Source of the DNA: CAWDMN01 sp963803155
GTDB lineage: Bacteria; Acidobacteriota; Terriglobia; Versatilivoradales; Versatilivoraceae
Reading direction: 5' to 3'
DNA length: 64,000 nt
Assembly (NCBI GenBank): GCA_963803155.1
Contig: CAWDMN010000085.1
Location: 62,001-126,000, forward strand
Part shown: in pieces, positions 26,119-35,471 of the stretch
Position numbering within the stretch: the first letter of the stretch is position 1
How the letters are laid out: every line of letters begins with the position of its first letter
Translations under genes and position numbers: made by a program
The notes under the pieces: generated by a model
Database searches by the model: none
What the model saw: only the letters and a program-made list of their open reading frames with translations
Told to the model about the DNA's origin: nothing

Positions 26119-27312
26119 TCAGCCCAATAGCTGCTGCGCGCGAATCATGCGGCGTTGGACTTCGACTCCATTAGGACAGTCCACGGTGCAAGTCCCGCAA
26201 TCCGCGCAGCGGATCCGGCGAATGGAGCCGGGCAGATCGAGGAATCTTTCCCGAGCCATGGCAAACTGCCGATACCCTTCAGCATAGGTCAGAATGCGCA
26301 AAGTGTCCGATACCGGCGCCCCCTTTTTGCAAATGCCGCCGCAAGTTCCACACATTCGACAGTAGAGCGGTTGGATCAGGCTGAGCTGTGCCGACAGAAG
26401 CTCCCCGTCGTGGCTGGTGAAAGTCCCAGACGCGGCTTGGAGGTTTTCCAGCAGTTGATCGAAATCGGTGATGCAGACGATGGCGGTATCCACCGACTCG
26501 TTCTTCAGTGCCCACCGAATGGCGGCTGGAATGGCACCTTCCCGCTTGAGCGTTGCGGTCAATGCCTCCGGATTTTGGCCATACAACCGGTCGCCGCGCT
26601 GAATGCGGGCAAAGCCTCCCGCCAACACTTTCATGGCAACAATCCCCATGCCGGCTTTTCGGGCCGACTGGATGGCCGCCGTCAATTCCGGTTTCATGGT
26701 GAAGTTGTAACTCACCAGGGCCACATCGGTCTGGCCGCGTTGCACCACATGCTGCAACATCTCTGGCATGTTGAAGTGGAAGCTGACACCGGCCCACCGG
26801 ATCTTTCCCTCTTTTTTAGCAATGCGCTGGGCTTCCAGCAAATCATCGGAAACTTCTTTCGCGCTGCTTTTATTGTGGAGATACCAAATATCGAGATAAT
26901 CCGTCCGCAACTCTCGCAGGCTGGTCTCCAAGTCGGCCAAGGCCTCCTCCTTGGTCTTTGCCACTGACTTGCTGGAGAGGAATACTTTTTGCCTCTTGCC
27001 CTTAAGGGCAGTGCCCACCATTCGCTCGTTGTTGCCGTTTTGATAAACCCGCGCGGTGTCGAAGAAATTAATGCCGGATTCCGCGGCTCGCTCGATCACC
27101 GCCGGGTCGGATGTCGTCATGCATCCGAATCCGAGGCATGTCACCTTGAGTCCTGTCTTGCCCAAGGTGCGCAAGCGCGCTGCTGTCCCTTGGTTCGTCT
27201 GTGGGGAAGCTTCTGCAGCCGAAGGAAACGAGATTCTTGACGCAGCCAACGCGGCGAGAGGGATCTGAGCGCTGGCGCGCAGTAAGGACCGGCGAGAAGG
27301 ATTGAATTTCAT
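26119..27312 (-). CDS. Tat-exported aldo/keto reductase with ferredoxin-like tail
   Basis: 397 aa. SRRSLLRASAQ at the start is a twin-arginine signal. The AKR barrel follows: LGKTGLKVTCLGFGC, INFFDTARVY with catalytic Asp and Tyr, FLSSKS with Lys, DYLDIWYLHN with His. A C-terminal extension (about 325-397) has two Cys clusters, CRMCGTCGGIC and CADCGTCTVDCP, which fit 4Fe-4S binding. Exported AKR proteins with iron-sulfur tails are common in PVC and anaerobic bacteria, and probably move electrons between a sugar alcohol or carbonyl and another carrier. GGAGG is upstream of the ATG at 27312; the frame extends to a TTG at 27336. A fold-plus-motif call; the substrate is unknown. Confidence 0.9.
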   Translation of the reverse strand: MKFNPSRRSLLRASAQIPLAALAASRISFPSAAEASPQTNQGTAARLRTLGKTGLKVTCLGFGCMTTSDPAVIERAAESGINFFDTARVYQNGNNERMVGTALKGKRQKVFLSSKSVAKTKEEALADLETSLRELRTDYLDIWYLHNKSSAKEVSDDLLEAQRIAKKEGKIRWAGVSFHFNMPEMLQHVVQRGQTDVALVSYNFTMKPELTAAIQSARKAGMGIVAMKVLAGGFARIQRGDRLYGQNPEALTATLKREGAIPAAIRWALKNESVDTAIVCITDFDQLLENLQAASGTFTSHDGELLSAQLSLIQPLYCRMCGTCGGICKKGAPVSDTLRILTYAEGYRQFAMARERFLDLPGSIRRIRCADCGTCTVDCPNGVEVQRRMIRAQQLLG

Positions 27313-27677
27313 GGCGATGAAAACCTCCGGGCTCAAATTGGGAACTTACTTATTTTAAAGCTTTGGCATTCATTTCGTACAGAGCCCTTTTCCCCTTTGC
27401 TATTTTGGGGTCCAATTAAAAATGAGAAAAAGTGCGAGAACTAGCATTGCGGAATTGCCTCATCGGCTCCGCAGTATCTAGCTCCGCCAGAAACCGCGGA
27501 GCCATTGCGGCGAATCTGTGCAGTGGATTGTGAGCTATGAGCACCGCAGTCGCCGGATGAGTATGCCTCCCATTTTTCTCTCGCTTTGGGTTGGGCCTTC
27601 CCTTTCGCCTTCTCTTGCTAAAGCAAAAAAAGAGGAATAGAGTCAACATTCAAATCATAAGCGAGGAGAGGCCCATC
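27313..27677. other. Divergent spacer, no gene
   Basis: 365 bases between divergent genes. It likely carries both promoters. The region 27440-27560 is mixed-sequence and has no obvious repeat. Near 27661, GAGGAGAGG is the ribosome binding site of the next gene. I see no clear -35/-10 pair or RNA gene. Confidence 0.35.
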
Positions 27678-29243
27678 GTGAAAAAAGAACAAATTTCTTC
27701 TGGTTGCGCCTGCTGTCCGATGCACCGGCGCGACTTTCTTATCCAGGGAAGTGCCATTGCCGCGGGGGCTTTGGGATGTCTTGGTACCCCGGCCTTGATG
27801 GAGACCGCGGATTCAAAAAGCAAGAGCCGGATTCACATCATTTATTCATTGCACGCGGAAAAGCAGGATCGTCCGGATTGGCCCAACAAGGGATTCGATT
27901 TTGTTCCCGTCATGGAGGGAGTCAATTCCACTTTGGCGAAACGATGCACGGGCTTCGAGTTTATCCCCTCTCTTGCCACCGGTCCGGATCAGGCCAAGCA
28001 GATCCTCGAAGCAGATAAATCGCGGGCCGTCGACGGCTATCTTGTCTATCAATTGAACTGCTGGAATCAAGTCGTGCAGACAATTGCCACTTCGGGGAAA
28101 CCGGTCCTGTATGCGGATTTCCAGTTTGGAGGCAGTGGCGGGTTCTTGAGTTATACCGCGGAATTCCTTCGCAACAAGACTACCAACGTTGGATTTGTCG
28201 CCTCATCACGGATCGACGACCTGGTCGAGGCCGTGAAATGTTTCCGATTAATCAAAGAAGGGAAATCGGTGTCTGATTTTGTAAGGGCCACCGAGCAGGC
28301 GCGGCTAAAGCTCACACCCCAAGCCGGCAAGCACGTCTATGAGCCGGATAACCTGCAATGTCTTTCCACCAACGATTGTCTGCGACGTTTGAAGGAAGCC
28401 AAGATCCTTGCCGTGCAAAGCCAGGAGTCTGGTCCGGCTGGAGAAATGATGGGCATCCCCGTCACCCATGTCGCCTTTGCTGAAATCAACGAGGCTTGGA
28501 AAAATGCGGATAAAGACCAGGTCCGAGAGGTGGCTGACCGATGGCAGAAGAATGCCGCCTCGATCAGCGGCGTCACTCGCGAAACCCTTGAAACCTCCGC
28601 CGCCATGTATTTAGCGCAGAAAGCCGTCATGAAAAAATATGGGGCGGGCGCCATTACCATCAATTGCCTGGGAGGCTTCTATGGCGGACACATTCACGCC
28701 TATCCATGTTTGGGCTTCCACCAATTGAATAGCGATGGATTGGTAGGGGCATGTGAATGTGATGTGCGCTCCACGGCCACCATGGTGGCTTTCTCCACTT
28801 TGACTCAGGGGCGGCCCGGCTACATCTCGGATCCGGTAATTGACACCTCCAAGAGGCAGATTATCTACGCGCATTGCGTAGCTTCCAACAAAGCCTTTGG
28901 GCCGCAGGGGAAGGCCAATCCATTCCATATCCTAACGCACTCGGAAGATCGGCAGGGGGCCTCCGTCCGTTCGATTCTGCCGGTGGGCTATTTGACTTCA
29001 ACTTTGGAAATCCATCAGGAACGGAAAGAAATTCTCTTTCATCGCGCCAAAGTCGTGGCTAACGATCCGGACGATCGCGCCTGCCGGACCAAGCTGTGCG
29101 GAGATCCAATCGGGGACATCGAAAAGCTCTTCACGCAATGGGACCGGTGGGGTTGGCATCGGGTGACTTTTTACGGAGACTTGAAAGAACCGGTTTTCGC
29201 TTTTGCCGACGCTATTGGATGGAAAGTGGTGGAAGAGACATAA
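27678..29243 (+). CDS. Tat-exported L-fucose/arabinose isomerase-like protein
   Basis: 521 aa. The GTG at 27678 follows GAGGAGAGG by about 8 bases and gives MKKEQISSGCACCPMHRRDF, a twin-arginine leader with hydrophobic core LIQGSAIAAGALG. The mature part has the fold of fucose isomerase-related proteins, with a typical C-terminal segment: NCLGGFYGGHIHAYPCLGFH (about 318-337), GLVGACECDVRSTATMV with the conserved C-E-x-D, and GRPGYISDPVID. Fucose isomerases convert aldoses and ketoses through an enediol with a metal. The acidic residues in CECD and SDPVID fit metal ligation. Export by Tat is unusual for an isomerase and suggests it works on sugars outside the cytoplasm, perhaps with the neighbouring oxidoreductases. 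The exact reaction is not known. Confidence 0.75.
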   Translation: MKKEQISSGCACCPMHRRDFLIQGSAIAAGALGCLGTPALMETADSKSKSRIHIIYSLHAEKQDRPDWPNKGFDFVPVMEGVNSTLAKRCTGFEFIPSLATGPDQAKQILEADKSRAVDGYLVYQLNCWNQVVQTIATSGKPVLYADFQFGGSGGFLSYTAEFLRNKTTNVGFVASSRIDDLVEAVKCFRLIKEGKSVSDFVRATEQARLKLTPQAGKHVYEPDNLQCLSTNDCLRRLKEAKILAVQSQESGPAGEMMGIPVTHVAFAEINEAWKNADKDQVREVADRWQKNAASISGVTRETLETSAAMYLAQKAVMKKYGAGAITINCLGGFYGGHIHAYPCLGFHQLNSDGLVGACECDVRSTATMVAFSTLTQGRPGYISDPVIDTSKRQIIYAHCVASNKAFGPQGKANPFHILTHSEDRQGASVRSILPVGYLTSTLEIHQERKEILFHRAKVVANDPDDRACRTKLCGDPIGDIEKLFTQWDRWGWHRVTFYGDLKEPVFAFADAIGWKVVEET

Positions 29244-29369
29244 TCAGAGCGGAGTCGAAGTGGAGAATACTCATGACATGCTGCTCGTCTTCCGCGATTC
29301 AGGCATCACGCTTGGGTTTCAATTAATTATGCCCATGAGCGTGCCAGCTATTGGCATTCCTTGGCAAAG

Positions 29370-29455
29370 GGGGAGCTGGCAGGGAGGTTCGCCGAACCGT
29401 CCCTGCCCAGCCCCCAGGCGGCGCTTTCGGCGAAATCGCCCTGCCTCCGTTTGAT
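29370..29455. repeat. Hairpin repeat module
   Basis: GGCAGGGAGGTTCGCCGAAC is followed by GGCGAAATCGCCCTGCCTCC, forming nested imperfect hairpins. A related copy with GGTAGGGCCGGTTCGCCGAA and CGGCGAAACCGCCCTACC is at 39650-39719. It lies in the gap between two convergent genes, where it may act as a bidirectional terminator. Confidence 0.55.
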
Positions 29456-29469
29456 ATGATAAACGAAAC

Positions 29470-30453
29470 TTACTTGGCGGCAGAATTCCCGGGCAGTGTA
29501 TAGAACTCATACCCGATTTTCCACTTGTATGTCTGTCCGGGGGTTACTTTCATACGGATATAAGGCTCGGGGCACAGAGTGGTTCGAATGCTCCAATAAA
29601 TCAGCTTGACGATGGGCTGATCTCCCGTGATTCGCACGCCGGCGCCTGCTTTCCGGTGTTCAATGCGGAAGTCATTGTCCTTGGCGGTTGAACCAAATCC
29701 CTCAAATTCCGTAAAGACGCTTTGCCCGGGTTTCAATTCTCGCGGGTATTCCAATTGACGCCCCTCCACTTTAGCCGCCTCCTTTAAATCCAGCTTGGCG
29801 TGCGCGTCGAACGCGAACTTGACGACCGAATCCGGCCCGGTGGGTTGATGGTCGATCATGAAGAAATTGTGATTGTATTGTTCGGTCTCAATCACCCTGC
29901 GCCCGGTGTTCTTGAGCGAATGTTCCAATACCATTTCCGGCTTATTCTTAACCAGACGGACTTTCTTGGTATAAAGGTAGGCGTATCCGGCGGGATCTTT
30001 CAGTACATGCGTGAATTCAATCCAGTCTTTCCCTTTCTTGATGCTCCATTTGCCCGGATCCACGATTTCATAAGTCTTGAACCGATCATAGGCTTTCTCT
30101 TCAATCTTGCGGACTACGCCGGCGCCGATGCGCATGAATGTGCCGCCGACTTTCGCTTCGTCATAACCGGGGCCGGCGCCGTTGGTGAGGAATTCCTCGA
30201 CGGGGCCGGTGATGGCATCGTGAATTTTTGGATCATATTTTTCAAACCATTGCCCGAAGTATTCGTGCCCTTGGCACTGAAGACTGATGATGGACCCTGA
30301 CCAATCGAATCGCGTGCCGCGGTAATATCCCCGCTCCGCATCCGGCAGATAAAATTTTGCCTGAATCGTCCCGTTGGAAATTTTCGCCTCTGGAAACTCA
30401 GCAGCCATAACAACCCCCGTCAATAATAGAAATACCGAAAAAAGTCGCCACAT
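29470..30453 (-). CDS. Secreted galactose-mutarotase-like protein
   Basis: About 327 aa. The signal peptide is residues 1-18 (MWRLFSVFLLLTGVVMAA). The rest is predicted beta-rich, with ISNGTIQAKFYLPDAERGYY, a signature of proteins with the aldose-1-epimerase-like supersandwich found in PVC bacteria, then GTRFDWSG, WIEFTHVL, LVKNKPEMVLEHSLKNTG and YNHNFFMIDH. The role could be anomer interconversion or carbohydrate binding. The catalytic His and Glu of galactose mutarotases are not clearly placed. GGGAGATG precedes the ATG at 30453 by about 9 bases; the frame is open to 30468. The gene is convergent with the isomerase-like gene. A repeat with GGTTCGCCGAACC hairpins lies at 29370-29455, between them. 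Confidence 0.65.
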   Translation of the reverse strand: MWRLFSVFLLLTGVVMAAEFPEAKISNGTIQAKFYLPDAERGYYRGTRFDWSGSIISLQCQGHEYFGQWFEKYDPKIHDAITGPVEEFLTNGAGPGYDEAKVGGTFMRIGAGVVRKIEEKAYDRFKTYEIVDPGKWSIKKGKDWIEFTHVLKDPAGYAYLYTKKVRLVKNKPEMVLEHSLKNTGRRVIETEQYNHNFFMIDHQPTGPDSVVKFAFDAHAKLDLKEAAKVEGRQLEYPRELKPGQSVFTEFEGFGSTAKDNDFRIEHRKAGAGVRITGDQPIVKLIYWSIRTTLCPEPYIRMKVTPGQTYKWKIGYEFYTLPGNSAAK

Positions 30454-30509
30454 AATTTCATCTCCCAAAACAGACGTTTATTTTGAATATTCGTTCCATC
30501 TTTGGTAGA

Positions 30510-30560
30510 GAGTATCCAGGAGCCAGAATCCAGAATGGCCTGCGAATAGGCCTCTGCAGC
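30510..30560. repeat. Short dispersed repeat (copy 1)
   Basis: CCAGGAGCCAGAATCCAGAA at 30516, then TGGCCTGCGAATAGGCC. The same sequence recurs with few changes at 32500-32545, beside a reverse-oriented relative (GAATTCTGGCTTCTGGCTAC) at 32626-32645. This is a small non-coding dispersed repeat in the spacers around the AmpG-like gene. Confidence 0.5.
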
Positions 30561-30618
30561 CTCCTCGGTTTATTGTTGTCTCCCTAAGGCATGGAAGTGA
30601 ATGATTAAGCAACTTCGC

Positions 30619-31896
30619 CTAGCTGGATTCTTCGGCTTCTGTCACACGAAAGGGGACAAGCCAAGTGACCAGGAAGGCTGGAATCGTCGCAAACATCACC
30701 CAAATAAAGAAGTGCCGGTATCCCAGAAAATCGCTGATGAAACCGCTGAGTGCTGAAGGGATCATCAGGCCGAGATTCATCACTCCCGTGGCAAATGCAT
30801 AATGAGCCATCTTATATTTGCCCGGTGCAATCTGCTGCATCATGAAGAGCGTCAGGCCCACAAAGCCGAAACCGTATCCGAAATATTCGAAAACGACGGC
30901 AATCCCGATCAAAAAGAGATCACTTGGCATCGTGATCGCCAAAAAGGTATAAACTGCAAAGGGAATATTGAAGAAACAGCATAAGGTAAACAAAGATTTT
31001 TTCAAGCCTCGGCCGGCAATAAAATAACCGGCCAGCAAGGAGCCGATGACGAAAGCCGCCGGCGGGAAAATTCCATAGATGATGCCGATCTGGGAGGTTT
31101 CCAAGCCCAGACCGCCCGCGGAACGATCGGCTTTCAGGAATAAGGGGACAATTTTCATTGCCTGTCCTTCCGCAAATCGGTACAGGATAATAAAGGCAAT
31201 CCCCCAGACAATGTACTTTTTCTGAAAGAAAGTCTGAAACACATCCCAAAAAGTGGAAAAGGCTTCCCGTGCGGTTTTAACCTGACCGGACATTCCGCCA
31301 GCGGGCAGCATTTTGGCGTGATAAAGGCTTAACATAATCATGATGGCACCAAAGAGAGCCATTACCATCATCCAGGCCGGAGAAATGCCCACCGATTTTT
31401 CCAACTGGCCAGCCAGGAAAACAAAAGCCCCCTGCGACAGCACTTTGGCTATGTTGTAAAAGGCGCCTTGCCACCCAACGTATTTTGCTTGTTCCTTCCC
31501 CGAGAGAACATTGATGTATACCCCATCCGCCGCAATGTCATGCGTGGCCCCGCTGAAGGCGATGATGGCCAGCATGGCGAGAGAATATCTAAAAAAATCA
31601 TCTAATTGTAGTGTGAGCGCCAGCAAGCCAAAAGAGATGCCGCCGATGAATTGTGTGGCGACGACAAAATACTTCTTGGTTTTAAACATCTCGAGGAATG
31701 GCCCCCAAAGGGGCTTCAAGGTCCATGGGAAAATGACCAGCGTGGTGAAAAGGGCAATTTGAGCATCAGGAATTTTCAAGGCTTTATACATCAGCACCGA
31801 CACCACATTAATAGCGACAAAGGGCAAGCCCTCCGCGAAATACAGGGTCGGGACCCAGAAGGCCGGATGAACGGTCCCAGACATTTTTTTGGCCAT
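30619..31896 (-). CDS. AmpG/PAT-type MFS transporter
   Basis: 425 aa with about twelve hydrophobic segments and almost no soluble extension. Characteristic runs are PTLYFAEGLPFVAINVVSVL (near 15-35), ALKIPDAQIALFTTLVIFPW with KPLWGPFLEMF, SGATHDIAADGVYINVLSG (about 115) and YGFGFVGLTLFMMQQ. These match the PAT family, which includes AmpG (anhydromuropeptide uptake) and acetyl-CoA transporters. In PVC genomes such proteins sit beside sugar genes and may import disaccharides or glycosides; the substrate here is unknown. The ATG at 31896 has GAGG 8 bases upstream. The frame extends to 31923. A single gene on the minus strand, downstream-facing the mutarotase gene. Confidence 0.82.
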   Translation of the reverse strand: MAKKMSGTVHPAFWVPTLYFAEGLPFVAINVVSVLMYKALKIPDAQIALFTTLVIFPWTLKPLWGPFLEMFKTKKYFVVATQFIGGISFGLLALTLQLDDFFRYSLAMLAIIAFSGATHDIAADGVYINVLSGKEQAKYVGWQGAFYNIAKVLSQGAFVFLAGQLEKSVGISPAWMMVMALFGAIMIMLSLYHAKMLPAGGMSGQVKTAREAFSTFWDVFQTFFQKKYIVWGIAFIILYRFAEGQAMKIVPLFLKADRSAGGLGLETSQIGIIYGIFPPAAFVIGSLLAGYFIAGRGLKKSLFTLCCFFNIPFAVYTFLAITMPSDLFLIGIAVVFEYFGYGFGFVGLTLFMMQQIAPGKYKMAHYAFATGVMNLGLMIPSALSGFISDFLGYRHFFIWVMFATIPAFLVTWLVPFRVTEAEESS

Positions 31897-32931
31897 GATT
31901 AATTCCTCTCCTCTCATGTTCACGACAGTATACTCTTTCGTGCCCTGAAAGCCAGAAGGACAAAGAATGCCAACTCAAATGAACTGCATGCGGCAACCTC
32001 AGTCATTATCTTGGAGATTCCATCCCTCGGATAAAATCCTGTTTTTTTATCGGAGAATTTGCGGGCCAATTTCTCACATCGAGTCAAATCGTCCCATTAT
32101 ATTGGGTAACTTCAAACTTGCTCAACAGATTAAAAGCATGCTCCTTATATTTGTGATTAATCGTTTTAAACCATTCGCAGCAGAAGCTGAATTTAGCGCC
32201 GAAGGGAAGATGTCTTGCCCCATTGAGCGGACTGTAGACAAGGGATTTGAAGCGTCGAGTATATATTATTCGTAATCATTCAGCCCCCCGCTGAGTGGTT
32301 ACTATTATTCTTCGACTCTCGAAATAAGATGCTTGGAGCTTTGGGGATGGTGGAATCCCGTGCCCGAACTTCCTCACCGCCATTGGATTCACCAAATAAT
32401 CAGATCCAATCTTTGATTCCATCCCACTAACTGCTAAAATTACTTCGTTTTTGTAGATCCTTTTTTTATGATTGCTTGTGACTACTCAGGCAGACAGAAT
32501 TCAGGAGTCAGAATCCAGAATAGCCTACAAATAGGCTCCTAAAAGATTGCGCCAAAAACTTATGAGCCTTTTGCCACGCCACAAGGGCATCATATCTCGT
32601 TGCTGGCGTGTTCATTCTGACTACGAATTCTGGCTTCTGGCTACAACCTGGGTAGTTACGAGTGCTTAACTATACATGGAGGAAACCTGTGAGAGTGGAG
32701 AAATGTCCGGCGAACGATCTACAATCTGGTGGACAATTCGTCCTCCTTGGGATATCTCAGACCGCGCCTCTAGGGACGGATTCCAACAGATGCGTGCTCC
32801 CATTGGAACCTGTAGGCGAAAATCAGCAGGGGTTGATTTCTTGCCTCAGGTTTTAGTGAATATCCCTTCCATCTGTTTTTTGTGGCCGCAAAATTCGATA
32901 AACAGGGACATAGTCCCCGTACGAGGTGAGC
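31897..32931. other. Long intergenic region before the GH94 gene
   Basis: About one kilobase without a convincing gene. It is AT-rich at 32030-32270, holds the dispersed repeat copy at 32500-32545 and its reverse relative at 32626-32645, and has a small hairpin GGGAC-ATA-GTCCC at 32905-32917 just before the ribosome binding site GAGG (32923). Short open frames at 32662-32954 overlap the GH94 start in other frames and look spurious. Promoter elements were not identified with confidence. Confidence 0.4.
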
Positions 32932-35328
32932 ATGCGATACGGTTATTTCGATGATGAAAACCGGGAATACGTGATTGAGCGCCCTGATGTTCCAGTTTCC
33001 TGGACGAACTATCTTGGCGTCAAAGACCTATGCACGGTGATTTCTCATAACGCCGGCGGCTACTCGTTTTACAAGTCGGCGGAGCATCACCGGATCACGC
33101 GCTTCCGGCAAAATGGCGTCCCTCTAGACCGGCCGGGACATTACGTATACCTCCGGGACGATGAGACTGGCGAGTACTGGACGATCTCCTGGCAACCGGT
33201 GGGAAAGGATCTCGACAAGGCTAGCTACCAGTGCCGGCACGGGCTTTCTTATTCCAAATTCCAATGCGAATACCAGGGGATTGCCGCCGAGCAGCTCCTG
33301 TTTATTCCGATTCCCGACGAGGTGGAACTCTGGGATGTGAAACTCAAGAACAACGGCGGGAAGCCGCGCCGGTTGAGCGTTTTCACCTACCTTGAATTTT
33401 CGTATCACCACATAGAAATCGATAATCAAAATTTGCAGATGTCGCTTTATGCCAGCGGTTCCAGCTATAAGAATGGCGTCATTGAATACGATTTTTTCTA
33501 TGAGCCCTGGACTTATCACTATTTTGCTTCGAGTTTCGAACCTGATTCTTACGATTGTGTCCGCGATCGTTTCCTGGGTAATTATCGGACGGAGGCTAAT
33601 CCCGTGGCCGTGGAGAAGGGGGTATGCGGCAACAGTTCCGAATTGGGGGGAAACCATTGTGGATCCCTGCACAAACGAATCGCGCTAAAAGCCGGGGAAG
33701 AGGCGCGGCTGATTTTCATGCTTGGGGTTGGGCCGCGGGCCAAGGGACAACAAATCAAGAGGAAGTATTCGAATCTCGCCAAGGTAGACAAGGCGTTTGA
33801 CGATCTCAAAAAATACTGGCAAAAAAAGACCGCCGTACTCCAGTGCAAAACTCCTCACCTGGGCATGAATTCCATGCTAAATACCTGGACCCTGCTACAG
33901 GCGGAAACCTGCGTGGTTTGGTCCCGCTTCGCCTCCTTTGTCGAAGTGGGGGGCAGGACTGGGTTGGGATTTCGGGACACCTCGCAGGACGTCATGGCGG
34001 TCGTCCACACCAACCCGGAAAAATGCCGCCAGCGCATTGTGGAACTGTTACAGGGCCAAGTCAGCGCCGGCTATGGACTTCACTTGTTTGATCCCGAAGT
34101 GTTTAAACCCAAGGAGGACAAACTGCCAGGGGTGAAGTTGCCCACCGTTGTGCCCACGCCGAGTCCTCAAGATATTGTTCATGGGATGAAAGATGTCTGC
34201 TCCGATGATGCGCTTTGGATTGTGGTGACCATCTGTGAGTATGTCAAAGAGACAGGCGACCTGGCCTTCCTGGATCAAGCGATTGCGTTTGCCGATAAGG
34301 GGGAAGGCACGGTCTATGAACACATGAAGCGTTCCCTGGATTTTTCCGCCAAACAAGTGGGAGAAACCGGGATCTGCAAAGGACTGCGAGCCGATTGGAA
34401 CGATTGTCTGAATCTCGGGGGCGGTGAGAGCGCCATGGTGTCTTTCATGCACCACTGGGCACTGCAAGCTTTTGTTGAAGCAGCCACGGCCCTGGGTCGG
34501 AAAAAGGATGTTCAAAAGTACAGTCAAATGGCCGAAAGGGTGAAAACTGCCTGTGAAAAAGAGTTGTGGGATGGCCAGTGGTACATCCGCGGCATTACCA
34601 GAAAGGGAATCAAAATTGGCTCCCACAAAAACAAGGCTGGGAAGATCTTCCTGGAAAGCAACAGCTGGGCGGTGCTGTCTGATGTGGCTTCACGAGAGCG
34701 GGGGCTCAAAGCCATGGATTCCATACACAAGTACCTTTCCTCTCCTTACGGCATTCACCTGTGCTGGCCCACCTTCTCCAAACCCGACGATGACATCGGC
34801 TATTTGACGCGGGTCTACCGGGGAATCAAGGAAAATGGCGCCATCTTCAGCCATCCGAATCCCTGGGCCATGATCGCGGAATGCAAGCTTGGGCGAGGCG
34901 ACTTGGCGATGAAGCTTTATAGCGATCTGCTCCCGTGGAATCAAAACGATTCGATTGAAGTTCGCGAATCTGAACCTTATTCCTATTGCCAATTCATTAT
35001 GGGGAAAGACCACTCTGCCTTTGGGAGAGCCCGGCATCCCTGGCTGACGGGAAGCGCGGGATGGGTTTATCTGGCTGCCACGCAATGGATTTTGGGAGTG
35101 CGGCTGAGTTTCGATGGGTTGGTGATTGATCCCTGCATCCCAGGCGATTGGAATGAATTTGAAGTTCAGCGCGAGTGGCGCAAAGCCACCTTCCACATAA
35201 AAGTTCTGAATCCGGATGGAGTACAAAAGGGAGTGAAAACCGTCACACTCGACGGGAAACCGGTCTCCGGGCCAATCCCGCCCCAAAAAGCCGGCTCACT
35301 TCACAAAGTCGTTGTGACGATGGGATAG
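32932..35328 (+). CDS. GH94 disaccharide phosphorylase, chitobiose/cellobiose phosphorylase-like
   Basis: 798 aa cytoplasmic enzyme that cleaves a beta-1,4 disaccharide with phosphate to give a sugar-1-phosphate. Near-complete family sequence: MRYGYFDDENREYVI, ISHNAGGYSFYKSAEHHRIT, RPGHYVYLRDDETGEYWTIS, FASFVEVGGRTGLGFRDTSQD, and GLRADWNDCLNLGGGES, where the Asp of NDC (about residue 490) is the family catalytic acid. The similarity, as remembered, is highest to N,N'-diacetylchitobiose phosphorylase, but cellobiose is also possible. No signal peptide. The ATG at 32932 has GAGG 5 bases upstream; a GTG at 32926 is in frame. Length is normal. A single gene 143 bases before a GH35 gene in the same direction. 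No linked transporter is adjacent. Confidence 0.92.
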   Translation: MRYGYFDDENREYVIERPDVPVSWTNYLGVKDLCTVISHNAGGYSFYKSAEHHRITRFRQNGVPLDRPGHYVYLRDDETGEYWTISWQPVGKDLDKASYQCRHGLSYSKFQCEYQGIAAEQLLFIPIPDEVELWDVKLKNNGGKPRRLSVFTYLEFSYHHIEIDNQNLQMSLYASGSSYKNGVIEYDFFYEPWTYHYFASSFEPDSYDCVRDRFLGNYRTEANPVAVEKGVCGNSSELGGNHCGSLHKRIALKAGEEARLIFMLGVGPRAKGQQIKRKYSNLAKVDKAFDDLKKYWQKKTAVLQCKTPHLGMNSMLNTWTLLQAETCVVWSRFASFVEVGGRTGLGFRDTSQDVMAVVHTNPEKCRQRIVELLQGQVSAGYGLHLFDPEVFKPKEDKLPGVKLPTVVPTPSPQDIVHGMKDVCSDDALWIVVTICEYVKETGDLAFLDQAIAFADKGEGTVYEHMKRSLDFSAKQVGETGICKGLRADWNDCLNLGGGESAMVSFMHHWALQAFVEAATALGRKKDVQKYSQMAERVKTACEKELWDGQWYIRGITRKGIKIGSHKNKAGKIFLESNSWAVLSDVASRERGLKAMDSIHKYLSSPYGIHLCWPTFSKPDDDIGYLTRVYRGIKENGAIFSHPNPWAMIAECKLGRGDLAMKLYSDLLPWNQNDSIEVRESEPYSYCQFIMGKDHSAFGRARHPWLTGSAGWVYLAATQWILGVRLSFDGLVIDPCIPGDWNEFEVQREWRKATFHIKVLNPDGVQKGVKTVTLDGKPVSGPIPPQKAGSLHKVVVTMG

Positions 35329-35354
35329 AAAGTCACCCACAACGCAGGTGCAGA

Positions 35355-35445
35355 AGCAGGATGCGTTAGCCCCAAGAGCGTAACGCATCTGAAGCCGGTC
35401 ACACGTACAATGGTGCGTTACGCGCGCGCTGACGCACCCTACCGT
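35355..35445. repeat. GATGCGTTA-type hairpin repeat
   Basis: GATGCGTTAGCCCCAAGAGC is followed by GTAACGCATC, so the arms GATGCGTTA and TAACGCATC pair. A further GTGCGTTACGCGCGCGCTGA lies downstream. The same motif pair is at 61560-61683. It lies between the GH94 and GH35 genes. Confidence 0.6.
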
Positions 35446-35471
35446 TTTTTTTATCTCCGGGAGAGTTCACA

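Noticed and set aside
32662..32954. Short open frames before the GH94 gene
   Set aside because: Composition is not protein-like and they overlap the GH94 start in other frames.
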